Part shown: positions 1 through 7,641 of the stretch, piece by piece | How positions within the stretch are numbered: position 1 is the stretch's first letter | Layout: each line of letters starts with the position of its first letter | Assembly (NCBI RefSeq): GCF_022012475.1 | Contig: NZ_JAKLWS010000031.1 | Coordinates: forward strand, 1-52,009 | Direction: 5' to 3' | DNA length: 52,009 nucleotides | Source of the DNA: Rhodohalobacter sulfatireducens | Lineage (GTDB): Bacteria; Bacteroidota; Rhodothermia; Balneolales; Balneolaceae | Notes under the pieces: model-generated | Databases searched by the model: none | The model's input: only the letters and a program-made list of their open reading frames with translations | What the model was told of the DNA's origin: nothing | Program-made: the position numbers and the translations under genes

Positions 1-58
1 CTTCTTTGACCGGCGACTTTTGCAAAGGGTAATAAATGTAAAAGGCTGCAATCTGTCT

Positions 59-136
59 GGCTTTAGCTCTGGAAGGGAATGGGGCTAAAGCCCACTCCTT
101 AGAATAGAGCTTCCAGCCGTTGGCTGAAGCCAACGG
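59..136. repeat. REP-like pair of palindromes upstream of the M16 peptidase gene
   Basis: Two hairpins lie side by side. One pairs GGCTTTAGC (59-67) with GCTAAAGCC (84-92). The other is a perfect 9-bp stem, CCGTTGGCT (117-125) with AGCCAACGG (128-136), and a 2-nt loop. Both stems are GC-rich and the spacing resembles REP/BIME elements. No T-run follows, so this is unlikely to be an intrinsic terminator. Bases 1-58 contain only short open stretches in every frame; I could not identify the end of an upstream gene there. Confidence 0.55.
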
Positions 137-267
137 TAATGAATTGAAGAATTCTGCCAAAATGAACGGTAGTCTCAGTCATTCTATTCAGTTATTATCA
201 GTTTAAATTTGACTCGCCTTATTCGTACTTTTGGGCAAATAATTCATTTCGACTATAAATAATCTAT

Positions 268-1527
268 ATGACATCTACATCTACGGCAGCCGGGAAAACG
301 ATTCAAAAATCAGTTCTTCCAAACGGTCTAAAAATTGTTACTGAGCACATTGAAAGTATAAAAAGCATATCGGCCGGAATATGGGTAAAAACAGGCAGCC
401 GAAACGAGAGTGATGCACAAGCAGGTATAACTCATTTTCTTGAGCACATGTTATTTAAAGGAACCGAAAACCGTACTTCATTTGAGATTGCTCAGAGCAT
501 GGAATCGGTTGGGGGATATCTCAATGCATTCACTTCTACAGAATACACATGCTATTACGCTCGATGCCTGGACAGTAAGTTGGAAGACGCCCTGGATGTT
601 CTGAGTGATATGGTCCGTCACTCCATTTTTCCTGAAGAGGAGATGCAAAAGGAAAAGAATGTAGTACTCGAAGAGATGAAGATGTACAACGACAGTCCGG
701 ATGATTTTGTAATGGAGGAGTTCAGCGGACAGCTCTTTCCGGATCATCCAATCGGCCGGCCGGTTTTGGGTTACGAAGAGACGGTGGTCTCCTTCACTCG
801 TGAGGGATTATTTGATTATATCGACAACCGGTATAATCCCGATAATTTACTGGTTGCCGTAGCCGGGAATGTGATTCACGAAGATGTAGTAAAACATGTT
901 ACACGGCTTTTGGATCAAGATGCATCAGGGGCTACGGTTAACGAAACACAAGCGATCCCTCCCTATGAAATCACTCAAAAAGAGCTGACGAAGCCGATTG
1001 AGCAGTCTCATATGATTTTGGGCCGGCGTTCATTGAATTACGACCATCCCGATAAATACCTGTTACTGCTTGCAAACACCATTTTGGGAGGGGGGATGAG
1101 CTCCAGGCTTCATCAAAATATCCGGGAAAAATATGGATACTGCTATTCAATTGGACCATTCAATCAATCGTACCTGGATTCCGGACTTTTTGGGGTATAC
1201 ATCGGTACGGACAAAGATTATGTTTCCCATGTCCGTGAGTTGATTACGGCTGAATTTATGCGATTACAGGAGGAAAAAGTGGGGGAGAAAGAGCTCAGTG
1301 AAGCAAAAGCACACTTGAAAGGAAAGCTTATGCTATCACAGGAGAATACCAGCAACAGGATGACAAGAATGGCGAAAAGTGAAATCTATTTCAACCGCTA
1401 TGTAACTCTCGATGAACTTGTTGAAAACATAGATGCCGTCAATTCCGAAGATCTGAGAACATTTTCTGAAGAGTTCTTCAATCCTGAAATGTATTCAGAG
1501 ACATTGTTGGTGCCGGAGAAGAAATAA
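268..1527 (+). CDS. M16 family zinc metallopeptidase (processing-peptidase-like)
   Basis: This 419-residue protein carries the inverted zinc motif HxxEH as HFLEH (His56, Glu59, His60). A downstream acidic stretch (VVLEEM, near residues 132-137) supplies the expected third zinc-ligand glutamate. M16 enzymes (pitrilysin/mitochondrial processing peptidase type) degrade or process peptides. A ~420-residue protein is the short form, which works as a dimer of one active and one inactive half or as a homodimer. No signal peptide is visible at the N-terminus (MTSTSTAAGK), so a cytoplasmic location is inferred. The ATG at 268 is preceded by an A/T-rich stretch without a clear Shine-Dalgarno sequence, as is common in Bacteroidota-like genomes. 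The next gene is a transposase separated by repeats, so this looks monocistronic. The family is confident; the substrate is unknown. Confidence 0.93.
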   Translation: MTSTSTAAGKTIQKSVLPNGLKIVTEHIESIKSISAGIWVKTGSRNESDAQAGITHFLEHMLFKGTENRTSFEIAQSMESVGGYLNAFTSTEYTCYYARCLDSKLEDALDVLSDMVRHSIFPEEEMQKEKNVVLEEMKMYNDSPDDFVMEEFSGQLFPDHPIGRPVLGYEETVVSFTREGLFDYIDNRYNPDNLLVAVAGNVIHEDVVKHVTRLLDQDASGATVNETQAIPPYEITQKELTKPIEQSHMILGRRSLNYDHPDKYLLLLANTILGGGMSSRLHQNIREKYGYCYSIGPFNQSYLDSGLFGVYIGTDKDYVSHVRELITAEFMRLQEEKVGEKELSEAKAHLKGKLMLSQENTSNRMTRMAKSEIYFNRYVTLDELVENIDAVNSEDLRTFSEEFFNPEMYSETLLVPEKK

Positions 1528-1566
1528 CTTTTAAGTTCTAAACCACAAACTTCAATAACGATTTTA

Positions 1567-1619
1567 CTTGTCCCGAAGGTCTCCTTCGGGACATTGCACA
1601 ACGAAGGTCTGCTTCCGGT
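1567..1619 (-). repeat. REP element, copy A (inverted orientation)
   Basis: The core hairpin is TCCCGAAGG-tct-CCTTCGGGA (1571-1591), followed by a second short GAAGG..GCTTCC segment. It matches the reverse complement of the copies at 1661-1716 and 2386-2440 in layout: a GAAGC..GCTTC foot and an AAGGAGACCTT-type head. It lies between the M16 gene and the transposase and belongs to the cognate repeat set of that transposase. Confidence 0.7.
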
Positions 1620-1660
1620 AAACCATACGGATGCGATAATTTTTAAAGGGGTGTAATTGG

Positions 1661-1716
1661 AGAATAGAAGCGGAGCTTCAGAGTGGCCGTGCCAAAGGAG
1701 ACCTTTGGCACGAGTT
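1661..1716 (+). repeat. REP element, copy B (direct orientation)
   Basis: The unit consists of a foot GAAGCGGAGCTTC, a linker, and a head hairpin GTGCCAAAGG-aga-CCTTTGGCAC (1689-1711, perfect 10-bp stem), ending in a GAGTTA-like tail. It is almost the same as the copy downstream of the transposase at 2386-2440, so the transposase is bracketed by direct copies. Confidence 0.75.
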
Positions 1717-1741
1717 AAAAATCACAGATTCCAAACTTATT

Positions 1742-1791
1742 TACTTGTTTCGAAGGTCTCCTTCGAAACATTGCGCGTAGAAGCTCTGCTT
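1742..1791 (-). repeat. REP element, copy C (inverted orientation)
   Basis: The head hairpin is TTTCGAAGG-tct-CCTTCGAAA (1748-1768), followed by a GAAGCTCTGCTTC foot. Paired with copy B it forms a BIME-like inverted pair upstream of the transposase start. Stem bases differ from copies A and B but pairing is kept, which suggests that structure rather than sequence is conserved. Confidence 0.7.
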
Positions 1792-1849
1792 CAAAAAAAC
1801 TTTGTAAGGTTTTTGCTCAAGCAAGTTCATACAATAAAGAGTCTTGATT

Positions 1850-2386
1850 ATGAGCAGAAGTCGCTACAAAATCTATGAAACAGAATACCCATACTTTCTT
1901 ACCAGTAGTATAGTTGAAGGTATCCCACTATTTGCAAATCCTGAAATTGCACAATTCATACTTGATGGATTTCAGTTTCTACAAGAATCAAAAAATGTGG
2001 ATTTGTATGCGTATGTGATCATGGAGAACCATATCCATTTCATTGCTGCTCACGATGATTTACCGAAGAAGTTGAAAATTTTTAAATCCTATATGGCTCG
2101 TCAGATAGTCGATTTTCTTGTAGAAGGAAATTATCATCGTTTATTGAAACAAATTAAACGAGCTAAGTTACAGCATAAAAACCAGAGTAAGTATCAAGTC
2201 TGGCAGGAAGGGTATCATCCGAAGCAAATTACTACACCCGAAATGATGATTCAGAAGATAGAGTACATTCACAATAATCCTGTAAAACGAGGATATGTTG
2301 ATGAACCTGAGCATTGGAGATATTCATCGGCGCACAATTATTTAGGATTGGAGGGTTTGATACCTATTAAGTTGTACGAGGAGTGA
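1850..2386 (+). CDS. REP-associated tyrosine transposase (RAYT, Y1/HUH family)
   Basis: This ~178-residue protein belongs to the single-strand Y1 transposase group. The metal-binding HUH motif is visible as ENHIHFIAAH near residues 60-68. The C-terminal family signature KIEYIHNNPVKRG is present, whose tyrosine (near residue 139) is expected to be the nucleophile. The sequence PEHWRYSSAHNY follows, as in other RAYTs. The frame is open two codons further upstream (ATG at 1844); I prefer the ATG at 1850, MSRSRYKIYE. Family members recognise REP hairpins and are domesticated, rarely mobile transposases. Here four REP-type hairpins surround the gene (1567-1791 and 2386-2440), which is the hallmark genomic context. 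The gene is intact. Whether it still mobilises repeats cannot be judged from the sequence. Confidence 0.92.
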   Translation: MSRSRYKIYETEYPYFLTSSIVEGIPLFANPEIAQFILDGFQFLQESKNVDLYAYVIMENHIHFIAAHDDLPKKLKIFKSYMARQIVDFLVEGNYHRLLKQIKRAKLQHKNQSKYQVWQEGYHPKQITTPEMMIQKIEYIHNNPVKRGYVDEPEHWRYSSAHNYLGLEGLIPIKLYEE

Positions 2387-2440
2387 ATAGAAGCGGAGCT
2401 TCGAGGTGGCGAGCCAAAGGAGACCTTTGGCACAAGTTAA
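2386..2440 (+). repeat. REP element, copy D, downstream of the RAYT gene
   Basis: A GAAGCGGAGCTTC foot is followed by a head hairpin GCCAAAGG-aga-CCTTTGGC (2413-2431). It begins at the transposase stop codon and is in the same orientation as copy B, so the two copies bracket the gene as near-identical direct repeats of about 55 bp. Confidence 0.75.
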
Positions 2441-2537
2441 GTATAGTTAATTCTCTTTCAACTGACGAATTTTCAACGTTGCATTATCAGTTGTGAATAT
2501 CTCTGTGTTGATCACAGCAATTCTTCCCGGTAACTTG

Positions 2538-2545
2538 TATTTTTG
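2538..2545 (+). promoter_or_regulatory. Possible Bacteroidota-type -7 element of asnS
   Basis: TATTTTTG matches the TAnnTTTG -7 consensus of Bacteroidota housekeeping promoters and lies about 43 bp before the asnS start. I see no well-placed -33 TTTG, so this is a weak call. The rest of 2441-2587 shows nothing distinctive. Confidence 0.25.
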
Positions 2546-2587
2546 AGCGAAAATTTCAGAAAACGAACACAAACTATAGGATAATTT

Positions 2588-4090
2588 ATGAGTATCTCTT
2601 CAGTTAAGAATCTCGCCGATCATCAAGACAAAATCGTAACACTCAAAGGATGGATCTATAATATTCGCAGCAGCAAGGCGATCCATTTCCTGGAAGTTCG
2701 GGACGGAAGCGGACTATGCCAGTGCATTGTTGCCGCCGATGAGGTATCTGAAGGGGTATTTGAAGCGGCCGGAAGCCTGAAACAGGAGAGCTCGCTTGAA
2801 ATTACCGGGAAAGTTGTGAAGGATGATCGAAGTATCGGTGGGTATGAACTTCATGCTACAGATCTGAAAGTGATACAAATTGCTGAAAATTATCCCATCA
2901 CTCCGAAAGATCATGGTGTGGAATTTTTGATGGAGAACAGACATCTGTGGCTGAGGAGTCAACGGCAGTGGGCGGCGATGCAGGTTCGAAATACCATCCA
3001 GTTTGCAATACATCAATTTTTCCAAAAGGAGGGATTTATCCAGATGGATGCACCCATTTTTACCGGAAATGCCGCCGAGGGAACGACCACTCTTTTTGAG
3101 ACCGACTATTTTGATGAGAAAGCTTACCTCACACAATCGGGTCAGCTCTATGCCGAAGCGATGGCGATGGCACATGGAAAAGTGTACACCTTTGGCCCTA
3201 CATTCCGGGCGGAAAAAAGTAAAACCCGCCGTCACCTCACCGAATTCTGGATGATTGAACCGGAAATGGCTTTTTACGATCTGGAAATGAATATGGACCT
3301 GGCCGAATCGATGTTACAGTTTATCGTTCAAACGGTTTTAGATGAAAATGAGTCTGAACTCGAGATACTTGAACGCGATACAACCTACCTGGAAAAAGCG
3401 GCTAACGAAAAATTCATCCGGATCTCCTACTCCGACGCCGTGGAGCAACTGAAAAGCAAGGAAACGGCTGAGCTCCTTGATCAGATGGAAGTAGATCGTA
3501 AAGAGGAGTTAAAAGAGATTCAGAAGGAAGAGAAGGAGATTAAAAAAGAGCACGGATCGGCGAAGAAATGGCGTAAAGCGCAGATCGATCAGCGGATTAA
3601 GGAGATTAACGCCCGGGTAGATCAGATTGAAGAAGATTTAAGAAATATCCCGGTTTGGAAAGAATCGGCTGCAAATTTTAAATGGGGAAATGATTTTGGC
3701 GGCAGTGATGAAACGATCCTGACGATGCAGTATGATACACCGTTGATGATCCATCGCTATCCTGCAGAGGTAAAAGCCTTTTACATGAAGCGTGATCCCG
3801 AAAATGAAAAACTGGCATTGGCCCTGGATGTACTTGCGCCCGAAGGATATGGAGAGATCATTGGAGGAAGTGAGCGGGAAGATAGCCTTGACGTTCTGCA
3901 GGCAAGAATTGAGGAGCATGATCTGCCTGAAGATCTGTTCAACTGGTATCTTGACCTTCGAAAATTCGGAACGGTCCCGCATTCCGGTTATGGATTGGGC
4001 CTGGAACGAACCGTGGCATGGATTTGCGGTCTGCAGCACGTGCGCGAGACGATTCCATTTCCACGTATGCTGGGTCGATTGAGGCCATAA
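2588..4090 (+). CDS. asnS: Asparaginyl-tRNA synthetase
   Basis: AsnRS charges tRNA-Asn with asparagine in the cytoplasm. An N-terminal OB-fold anticodon-binding domain spans roughly residues 1-105 (VTLKGWIYNIRSSKAIHFLEVRDG). A class II catalytic core follows, with motif 2 (FRAEKSKTRRHLTEFWMIEPE) and motif 3 (GYGLGLERTVAWICGL), and the C-terminus IPFPRMLGRLRP is typical of AsnRS. At 500 residues it is longer than the usual ~465. A lysine/glutamate-rich, coiled-coil-like insertion of about 70 residues (roughly 295-360, from LLDQMEVDRKEELKEI to EEDLRNIPVW) sits between motif 2 and the KWGNDFGG strand. The frame is uninterrupted, so the insertion is genuine. The ATG at 2588 gives the expected N-terminus. 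Confidence 0.96.
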   Translation: MSISSVKNLADHQDKIVTLKGWIYNIRSSKAIHFLEVRDGSGLCQCIVAADEVSEGVFEAAGSLKQESSLEITGKVVKDDRSIGGYELHATDLKVIQIAENYPITPKDHGVEFLMENRHLWLRSQRQWAAMQVRNTIQFAIHQFFQKEGFIQMDAPIFTGNAAEGTTTLFETDYFDEKAYLTQSGQLYAEAMAMAHGKVYTFGPTFRAEKSKTRRHLTEFWMIEPEMAFYDLEMNMDLAESMLQFIVQTVLDENESELEILERDTTYLEKAANEKFIRISYSDAVEQLKSKETAELLDQMEVDRKEELKEIQKEEKEIKKEHGSAKKWRKAQIDQRIKEINARVDQIEEDLRNIPVWKESAANFKWGNDFGGSDETILTMQYDTPLMIHRYPAEVKAFYMKRDPENEKLALALDVLAPEGYGEIIGGSEREDSLDVLQARIEEHDLPEDLFNWYLDLRKFGTVPHSGYGLGLERTVAWICGLQHVRETIPFPRMLGRLRP

Positions 4091-4136
4091 TTTTTTTAAC
4101 CGCAATGGTGCGGAGTATCGCTTACTGGTAGAATTC

Positions 4137-4211
4137 ACTCATTCCGAAGCTCCGTTAACTGAATGAGTAAACTGTTTCAGATCCACGAAGTTTTTGAAAC
4201 TTCGTGGATCT
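4137..4211. repeat. Two hairpins downstream of asnS
   Basis: ACTCATTC (4137-4144) pairs with GAATGAGT (4161-4168). A perfect 15-bp stem, left arm 4179-4193 and right arm 4197-4211, encloses a 3-nt loop. The second is followed by A-rich rather than T-rich DNA on the + strand. It could act as a weak terminator between the convergent asnS and toxin genes, or it may be a small mobile palindrome. Confidence 0.45.
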
Positions 4212-4245
4212 ACTTAAAAAGATTGATAGTAAGTATACATTACTT

Positions 4246-4537
4246 TTAACGTTGTGGCTTCTTTTCAGGATTTTCTCTCACATCAAAAAAGGAAAGGATT
4301 ATTATTTGATGATCTTTTATTCGATAAAAAACACGTGTCTGCTTTGAGAGTTGGAACCCCCGAATCTTTTTATGAGCATATTCAATGCTCCCTAACTCAG
4401 GAAATAATTCTACTAAATCGAAAAAGTCTTTTGTTTTTTTCAAAGGCCGAGGCACATTTTCTCCCCGCTCATCGGAAATAAAACGCTTTGTAGAATTGTA
4501 GGTTTTCTTCAGCTCTTTTGTTGAGAAGTATTTTCAT
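4246..4537 (-). pseudogene. RelE/ParE-type toxin, apparently frameshifted
   Basis: The C-terminal half is an open frame from a GTG at 4455. It reads like a RelE/ParE toxin: FPELG, then IRGFQLSK, VFYRIKDHQIIILSFFDVRENP. The natural start would be the ATG at 4537, which overlaps the antitoxin stop as ATGA. That frame gives a toxin-like N-terminus (MKILLNKRAEENLQFYKAF) but hits TGA after 22 codons. The C-terminal frame itself stays open back to the antitoxin stop. One or two indels therefore separate the halves. Either the toxin is inactivated or the sequence has an error here. The pair with the upstream small gene is a type II toxin-antitoxin layout. Confidence is moderate for the family and fair for the break. 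Confidence 0.55.
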
Positions 4538-4767
4538 GAATCAGAATCAAAGAGTTCATCTCTTGTAATTAAATTCTGCTCGTTCTCTGATACTTCGAAT
4601 GATAATAAAACTTCATTTTTTTGCTCTTGGGACAGTGAGTTCCAAAGAGAAACAGTTTTAACATTTTCTCTACCTTTTAAAAAGTCATAGAGGGACTGCA
4701 ACAACTCTTGATTTTCTATCCGATCGATTATTTGATGAATATTGTGTTTGAGTTTAAATGTTTCCAT
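4534..4767 (-). CDS. Small antitoxin-like protein of a type II TA pair
   Basis: This 77-residue acidic protein begins METFKLKHNIHQIIDRIENQ. A central segment reads LWNSLSQEQKNEVLLSFEV, and the C-terminus ITRDELFDSDS is acidic. The frame extends to a TTG at 4788. I chose the ATG at 4767 because it has an AGAAA stretch just upstream and gives a compact helical start. Its stop overlaps the putative toxin start as ATGA, the usual antitoxin-first translational coupling. The protein resembles the small helical antitoxins found beside RelE/ParE toxins in Bacteroidota. I recognise no specific DNA-binding fold, so the call rests mainly on size, acidity and the neighbour. Any autoregulatory operator upstream was not identified. 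Confidence 0.6.
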   Translation of the reverse strand: METFKLKHNIHQIIDRIENQELLQSLYDFLKGRENVKTVSLWNSLSQEQKNEVLLSFEVSENEQNLITRDELFDSDS

Positions 4768-4803
4768 AACATTTCTTTTAAATTTCAATGATCTATTTAA
4801 ACC

Positions 4804-5754
4804 TCAATCATCATTCTTCATCCATGCCGGCTGAATTTCTGACTTGTGATCGGCTCCCATGATCTCCCGAAACAGCTTAGGCTTTCGTGCATTTCGATAT
4901 CGAAATCCACCCGCAAGTTTCAGTTTATCTGATGTGATGGTTGCTGTTGTCACTTCATCTTTAAACGATTTGATCTCTGTTACCACATCGCCATAGGGAT
5001 CAAGAATCAAAGCGTTGCCGTTTTTCAGATGTTCGCCGTCGTACCCAATCGGATTGGTGAAAGCGTAATAAACGCCGTTGTCGAATGCGCGTGCGGGCAG
5101 CCAGCGCATCAGCCATCCAATTCCTTTCGGACCGTCGAACTCCATTCGAAGGGGGACCGGATCGAGGTGTCGATTTTCCCAAAGTTCATGATCTACATAC
5201 CCTCGTCCCGGCATGGAAGATGGCGTGCACATTGTAACGTGCGGGGCAAAGATCACTTCAGCTCCCAGCAGTGTGGTTGCACGGGCATTTTCGATCACGT
5301 TGTTGTCGTAGCAGATCAGGATTCCGCATTTCCAGTCGTTCAGTTCAAAAACGGTGTATTCTTCACCGGCCGACAAGTATTCACTAATAAAGGGATGAAT
5401 TTTTCGATGCTTTCCCAATACACCGGATTGATCTACACAGATATAGGAGTTGAAATATTGATCGCCATCTTTTTCCACAAGTCCGGCGAGGATCGGAACA
5501 TCATACTTTTTAGAAAGCTGGATCAGTTTCTGTGTACTCTTGCCATTGGGAATCTCTTCGGAGAGATCATCGAGTTGCTGTTTGTTCAAATCTTTCAGGT
5601 GAGTATATGCTGTGATGCATAGCTCATGAAAACTGACGACCTCGGCACCGTCCGCCTTGGCTTTGGCTGTAAGTTTTTCAATAACCGAGAGATTGTAATC
5701 TTTATCTCCATCTGTGGGTTCAAATTGTGCAACGGCAATGTTAAATGTGCGCAT
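4804..5754 (-). CDS. Carbon-nitrogen hydrolase (nitrilase superfamily)
   Basis: This 316-residue cytoplasmic amidohydrolase carries the Glu-Lys-Cys triad: Glu44 in SFHELCIT, Lys118 in GKHRKIHPF and Cys148 in CGILICYDNN. The nearly complete domain follows the MRTFNIAVAQFEP start that is typical of the superfamily. Members cleave non-peptide C-N bonds by a thioimidate or acyl-enzyme mechanism. The sequence does not tell nitrilase, N-carbamoyl-amidase or omega-amidase apart. The ELCITAYTHL and FISEYLSAGEEYTVFE segments recall the aliphatic amidase/carbamoylputrescine group, but this is only a resemblance. It lies alone on the minus strand between the TA pair and a hydrolase gene separated by an inverted repeat. 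Confidence 0.9.
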   Translation of the reverse strand: MRTFNIAVAQFEPTDGDKDYNLSVIEKLTAKAKADGAEVVSFHELCITAYTHLKDLNKQQLDDLSEEIPNGKSTQKLIQLSKKYDVPILAGLVEKDGDQYFNSYICVDQSGVLGKHRKIHPFISEYLSAGEEYTVFELNDWKCGILICYDNNVIENARATTLLGAEVIFAPHVTMCTPSSMPGRGYVDHELWENRHLDPVPLRMEFDGPKGIGWLMRWLPARAFDNGVYYAFTNPIGYDGEHLKNGNALILDPYGDVVTEIKSFKDEVTTATITSDKLKLAGGFRYRNARKPKLFREIMGADHKSEIQPAWMKNDD

Positions 5755-5809
5755 TCGATTAAGTGTAGCTATTTGATGATTCCAGGTGATAAGAAAATAT
5801 GAAAAAATA

Positions 5810-5881
5810 ACCGCAGTGTACGCGGAGGGTCGCAGAGTTTTTTAAAGAATTCCTCTGCGTTTCTCCGCGCTCTTTGCGGTT
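5810..5881. repeat. Long imperfect inverted repeat between two minus-strand genes
   Basis: AACCGCA, GCGGAG and GCAGAG on the left pair with CTCTGC, CTCCGC and TGCGGTT on the right around a centre near 5845. A large interrupted hairpin can form downstream of the hydrolase gene and upstream of the nitrilase gene. The right end touches the hydrolase stop region. It may end or stabilise the hydrolase transcript; no T-run is evident on the minus strand. Confidence 0.5.
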
Positions 5882-5884
5882 ACA

Positions 5885-6688
5885 TTACATGATTATCTCT
5901 TCAAGTAAACCCTTCAACCGCTCCCAGGCGGCATCGCGGGCAGCTTTTGATGCTTCATCTGCATTTGGATCATCGCCGGCTCGCATAAAAGCATGGCCGG
6001 CACCTTCATAAATTTCATACTCATACATTTTTCCAAATTCGTTCATCATCTCTTCAATGGCCGGAATTCCCGAGTTGATTCGTTGATCGTTCTCACCGTA
6101 AAAGCCGTAGACCGGCGCGCTGATTTGCTGTACGGCTTCAGGGTCATCGGGTGCAGATCCGTAGAAAACCATATAAGCTTCAGGTTGGTCACTGTTGGTA
6201 GCATAACGAAATGTTTGCGATCCTCCCCAGCAGAAACCGGCTACTACCACAGTTCCGGTTGAAGCAGGAACATTGCTGATGTACTCTCGTACGGCGTGAA
6301 GGTCTTGAGTGATCTGATTGGGATCGAGAGTGTAGAGGGCATCGCGCGCGGCATCGGAGGTTGGAAAATCGGTTGTGCGTTCATATTCATCACTAAAGCC
6401 GGATAGCAGATCGGGTGCGATCGCAATATAACCGGCTTCAGCAACCTGGTCGGTGAAGCTCCTTGCCCAGTCATTCAAACCGCGATTTTCATGAATGACG
6501 ATTACCGCAAGCGTTTCTTCATTAGTTTCGGGATAGGCCACAAAATTGTGGATGGTTCGGCCGTTGTATTCCACATCCACCCACTCGTGGTGACGCGGTG
6601 AATTTTCAAGTTGATCAACGGCATAGTCTTGTGCCATTAAACCGGTAGTGAAGAATAAACTCGCCAGGATAACTATTACTGATTTCAT
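5885..6688 (-). CDS. Secreted dienelactone hydrolase family protein
   Basis: An alpha/beta hydrolase of 267 residues with a clear signal peptide (MKSVIVILASLFFTTGLMAQ, cleavage near residue 20), so it is periplasmic. The nucleophile is Cys153 in GFCWGG, the hallmark G-x-C-x-G-G of dienelactone hydrolases. The acid is Asp201 in YGENDQRI and the base His232 in GAGHAF. HENRGLNDW near residues 66-74 is the conserved N-terminal loop. Family members hydrolyse dienelactones or other lactones and esters. The presence of a signal peptide argues against a classical chlorocatechol pathway role, and no aromatic degradation genes are nearby. Substrate unknown. It stands alone with 150 bp of A/T-rich upstream DNA. 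Confidence 0.9.
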   Translation of the reverse strand: MKSVIVILASLFFTTGLMAQDYAVDQLENSPRHHEWVDVEYNGRTIHNFVAYPETNEETLAVIVIHENRGLNDWARSFTDQVAEAGYIAIAPDLLSGFSDEYERTTDFPTSDAARDALYTLDPNQITQDLHAVREYISNVPASTGTVVVAGFCWGGSQTFRYATNSDQPEAYMVFYGSAPDDPEAVQQISAPVYGFYGENDQRINSGIPAIEEMMNEFGKMYEYEIYEGAGHAFMRAGDDPNADEASKAARDAAWERLKGLLEEIIM

Positions 6689-6841
6689 AAGATTTGATAT
6701 TAGGTAGAAGTTGATGTTCTATAGCAAGCAACAATCTATCAATAAGCATTCCTCAATAAACGATCAATAGTGTTTACAAGGTTTAAGAAATTAAATTTGG
6801 CATGTTTTGAATTTTCCTTGAATTAATTAGTGAGATTAATC

Positions 6842-7633
6842 CTACTGTATAGACTTTTGGGAGAGGAAAAATGGATAGCCAACGATATGCAGCCAGTGTC
6901 GTTCAAACATATAGGCCTGAATGTGAGCACCTTTTGACAATCGATGCATAGATTCCAGTGCTTTTCGTGAAATTTGTGAAAGAATTGAATTCTGAACCGC
7001 AAATATAGCGCCGTACGTTAATTGTCCAAAAAGATTTGAGGCGGCCAACTCAGCACGCTCGGGAAGTCCACACATGTTCAGAAAATGTTCTGAGAGATTT
7101 GTGCCTTCTTTTAAATCATATTGAGTACGATATATTCTATTCAGTTTGATTGAAAACTCATCATGAAATTTCAAAAAGTCCATAGAGTAGACAGAAAAGG
7201 GCTCAAGCCGAACCCGAAGATCACCCACAAAGTTGTTTTTGTCGTTTTTTAAAAGGACGTCAGGAGGTAAAAAATCTTTTTTGTATCTAAAGGATAGAGG
7301 CTGGACTGGTTTCCACTTTGATTCGTTTTGAAGTAGCTTCAAGAAATCCGGACTATGTTCAAATGGATCGGCCTGAGTGAAAACAGAATATCCGTTTGGA
7401 TTGATGTATGATTTTCTCTCCGTTAGATACGTGATATAAGTTTCCGATTCACGTCCAATATTTTTCTGCTGGCTTACCTGTAAATTTTGCCTGTAGATTT
7501 GATTGAGTGAAAGCGGTTCTCCCTTGTTGTAAATTTTTATACCAAACTTTTTAGGAACATGCCTGATCCATGAAATATCTTCATTGAAACGAGCAATAAC
7601 CAGCGTATGAGGGCTTTCGAGAGTAGATGCCAT
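6842..7633 (-). CDS. DUF3431 family protein, copy 2
   Basis: A protein of 263 residues related to its upstream neighbour. It opens with HTLVIARFNEDISWIRHVP and IKIYNKG. A NIGRESETYITYL block and a FTQADPFEHSPDFLKLL block follow. These match the DUF3431 pattern, in which a vARy-E-dvsWl start, a (p)N-GRE-xxYL centre and an F-Q-x-xxxH segment are conserved. The pattern recalls a GT-A-like sugar-transferring fold, but no function is established. It starts 8 bp after the stop of the related gene at 7642-8532, so the two are a tandem duplication in one transcript with glf. The first copy has NCGREAETYL where this one has NIGRESETYI. A role in building a galactofuranose-containing glycan is inference from context only. 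Confidence 0.75.
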   Translation of the reverse strand: MASTLESPHTLVIARFNEDISWIRHVPKKFGIKIYNKGEPLSLNQIYRQNLQVSQQKNIGRESETYITYLTERKSYINPNGYSVFTQADPFEHSPDFLKLLQNESKWKPVQPLSFRYKKDFLPPDVLLKNDKNNFVGDLRVRLEPFSVYSMDFLKFHDEFSIKLNRIYRTQYDLKEGTNLSEHFLNMCGLPERAELAASNLFGQLTYGAIFAVQNSILSQISRKALESMHRLSKGAHIQAYMFERHWLHIVGYPFFLSQKSIQ

Positions 7634-7641
7634 TCTGAAGA

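Noticed and set aside
1-58. 3' end of an upstream gene
   Set aside because: Open stretches are short in all + frames and none ends in a recognisable C-terminus.
1657-1878. 73-codon + strand ORF before the RAYT gene
   Set aside because: It runs through REP elements B and C and is explained by repeat DNA.
2441-2587. T-box or Asn leader peptide upstream of asnS
   Set aside because: No T-box core, no ATG-initiated Asn-rich ORF and no terminator/antiterminator pair is visible.
2714-3235. 173-codon minus-strand ORF within asnS
   Set aside because: It is antisense to the asnS OB-fold and core; no domain and no context.
5029-5622. 197-codon + strand ORF within the nitrilase-like gene
   Set aside because: It is a shadow of a gene with an intact catalytic triad on the other strand.
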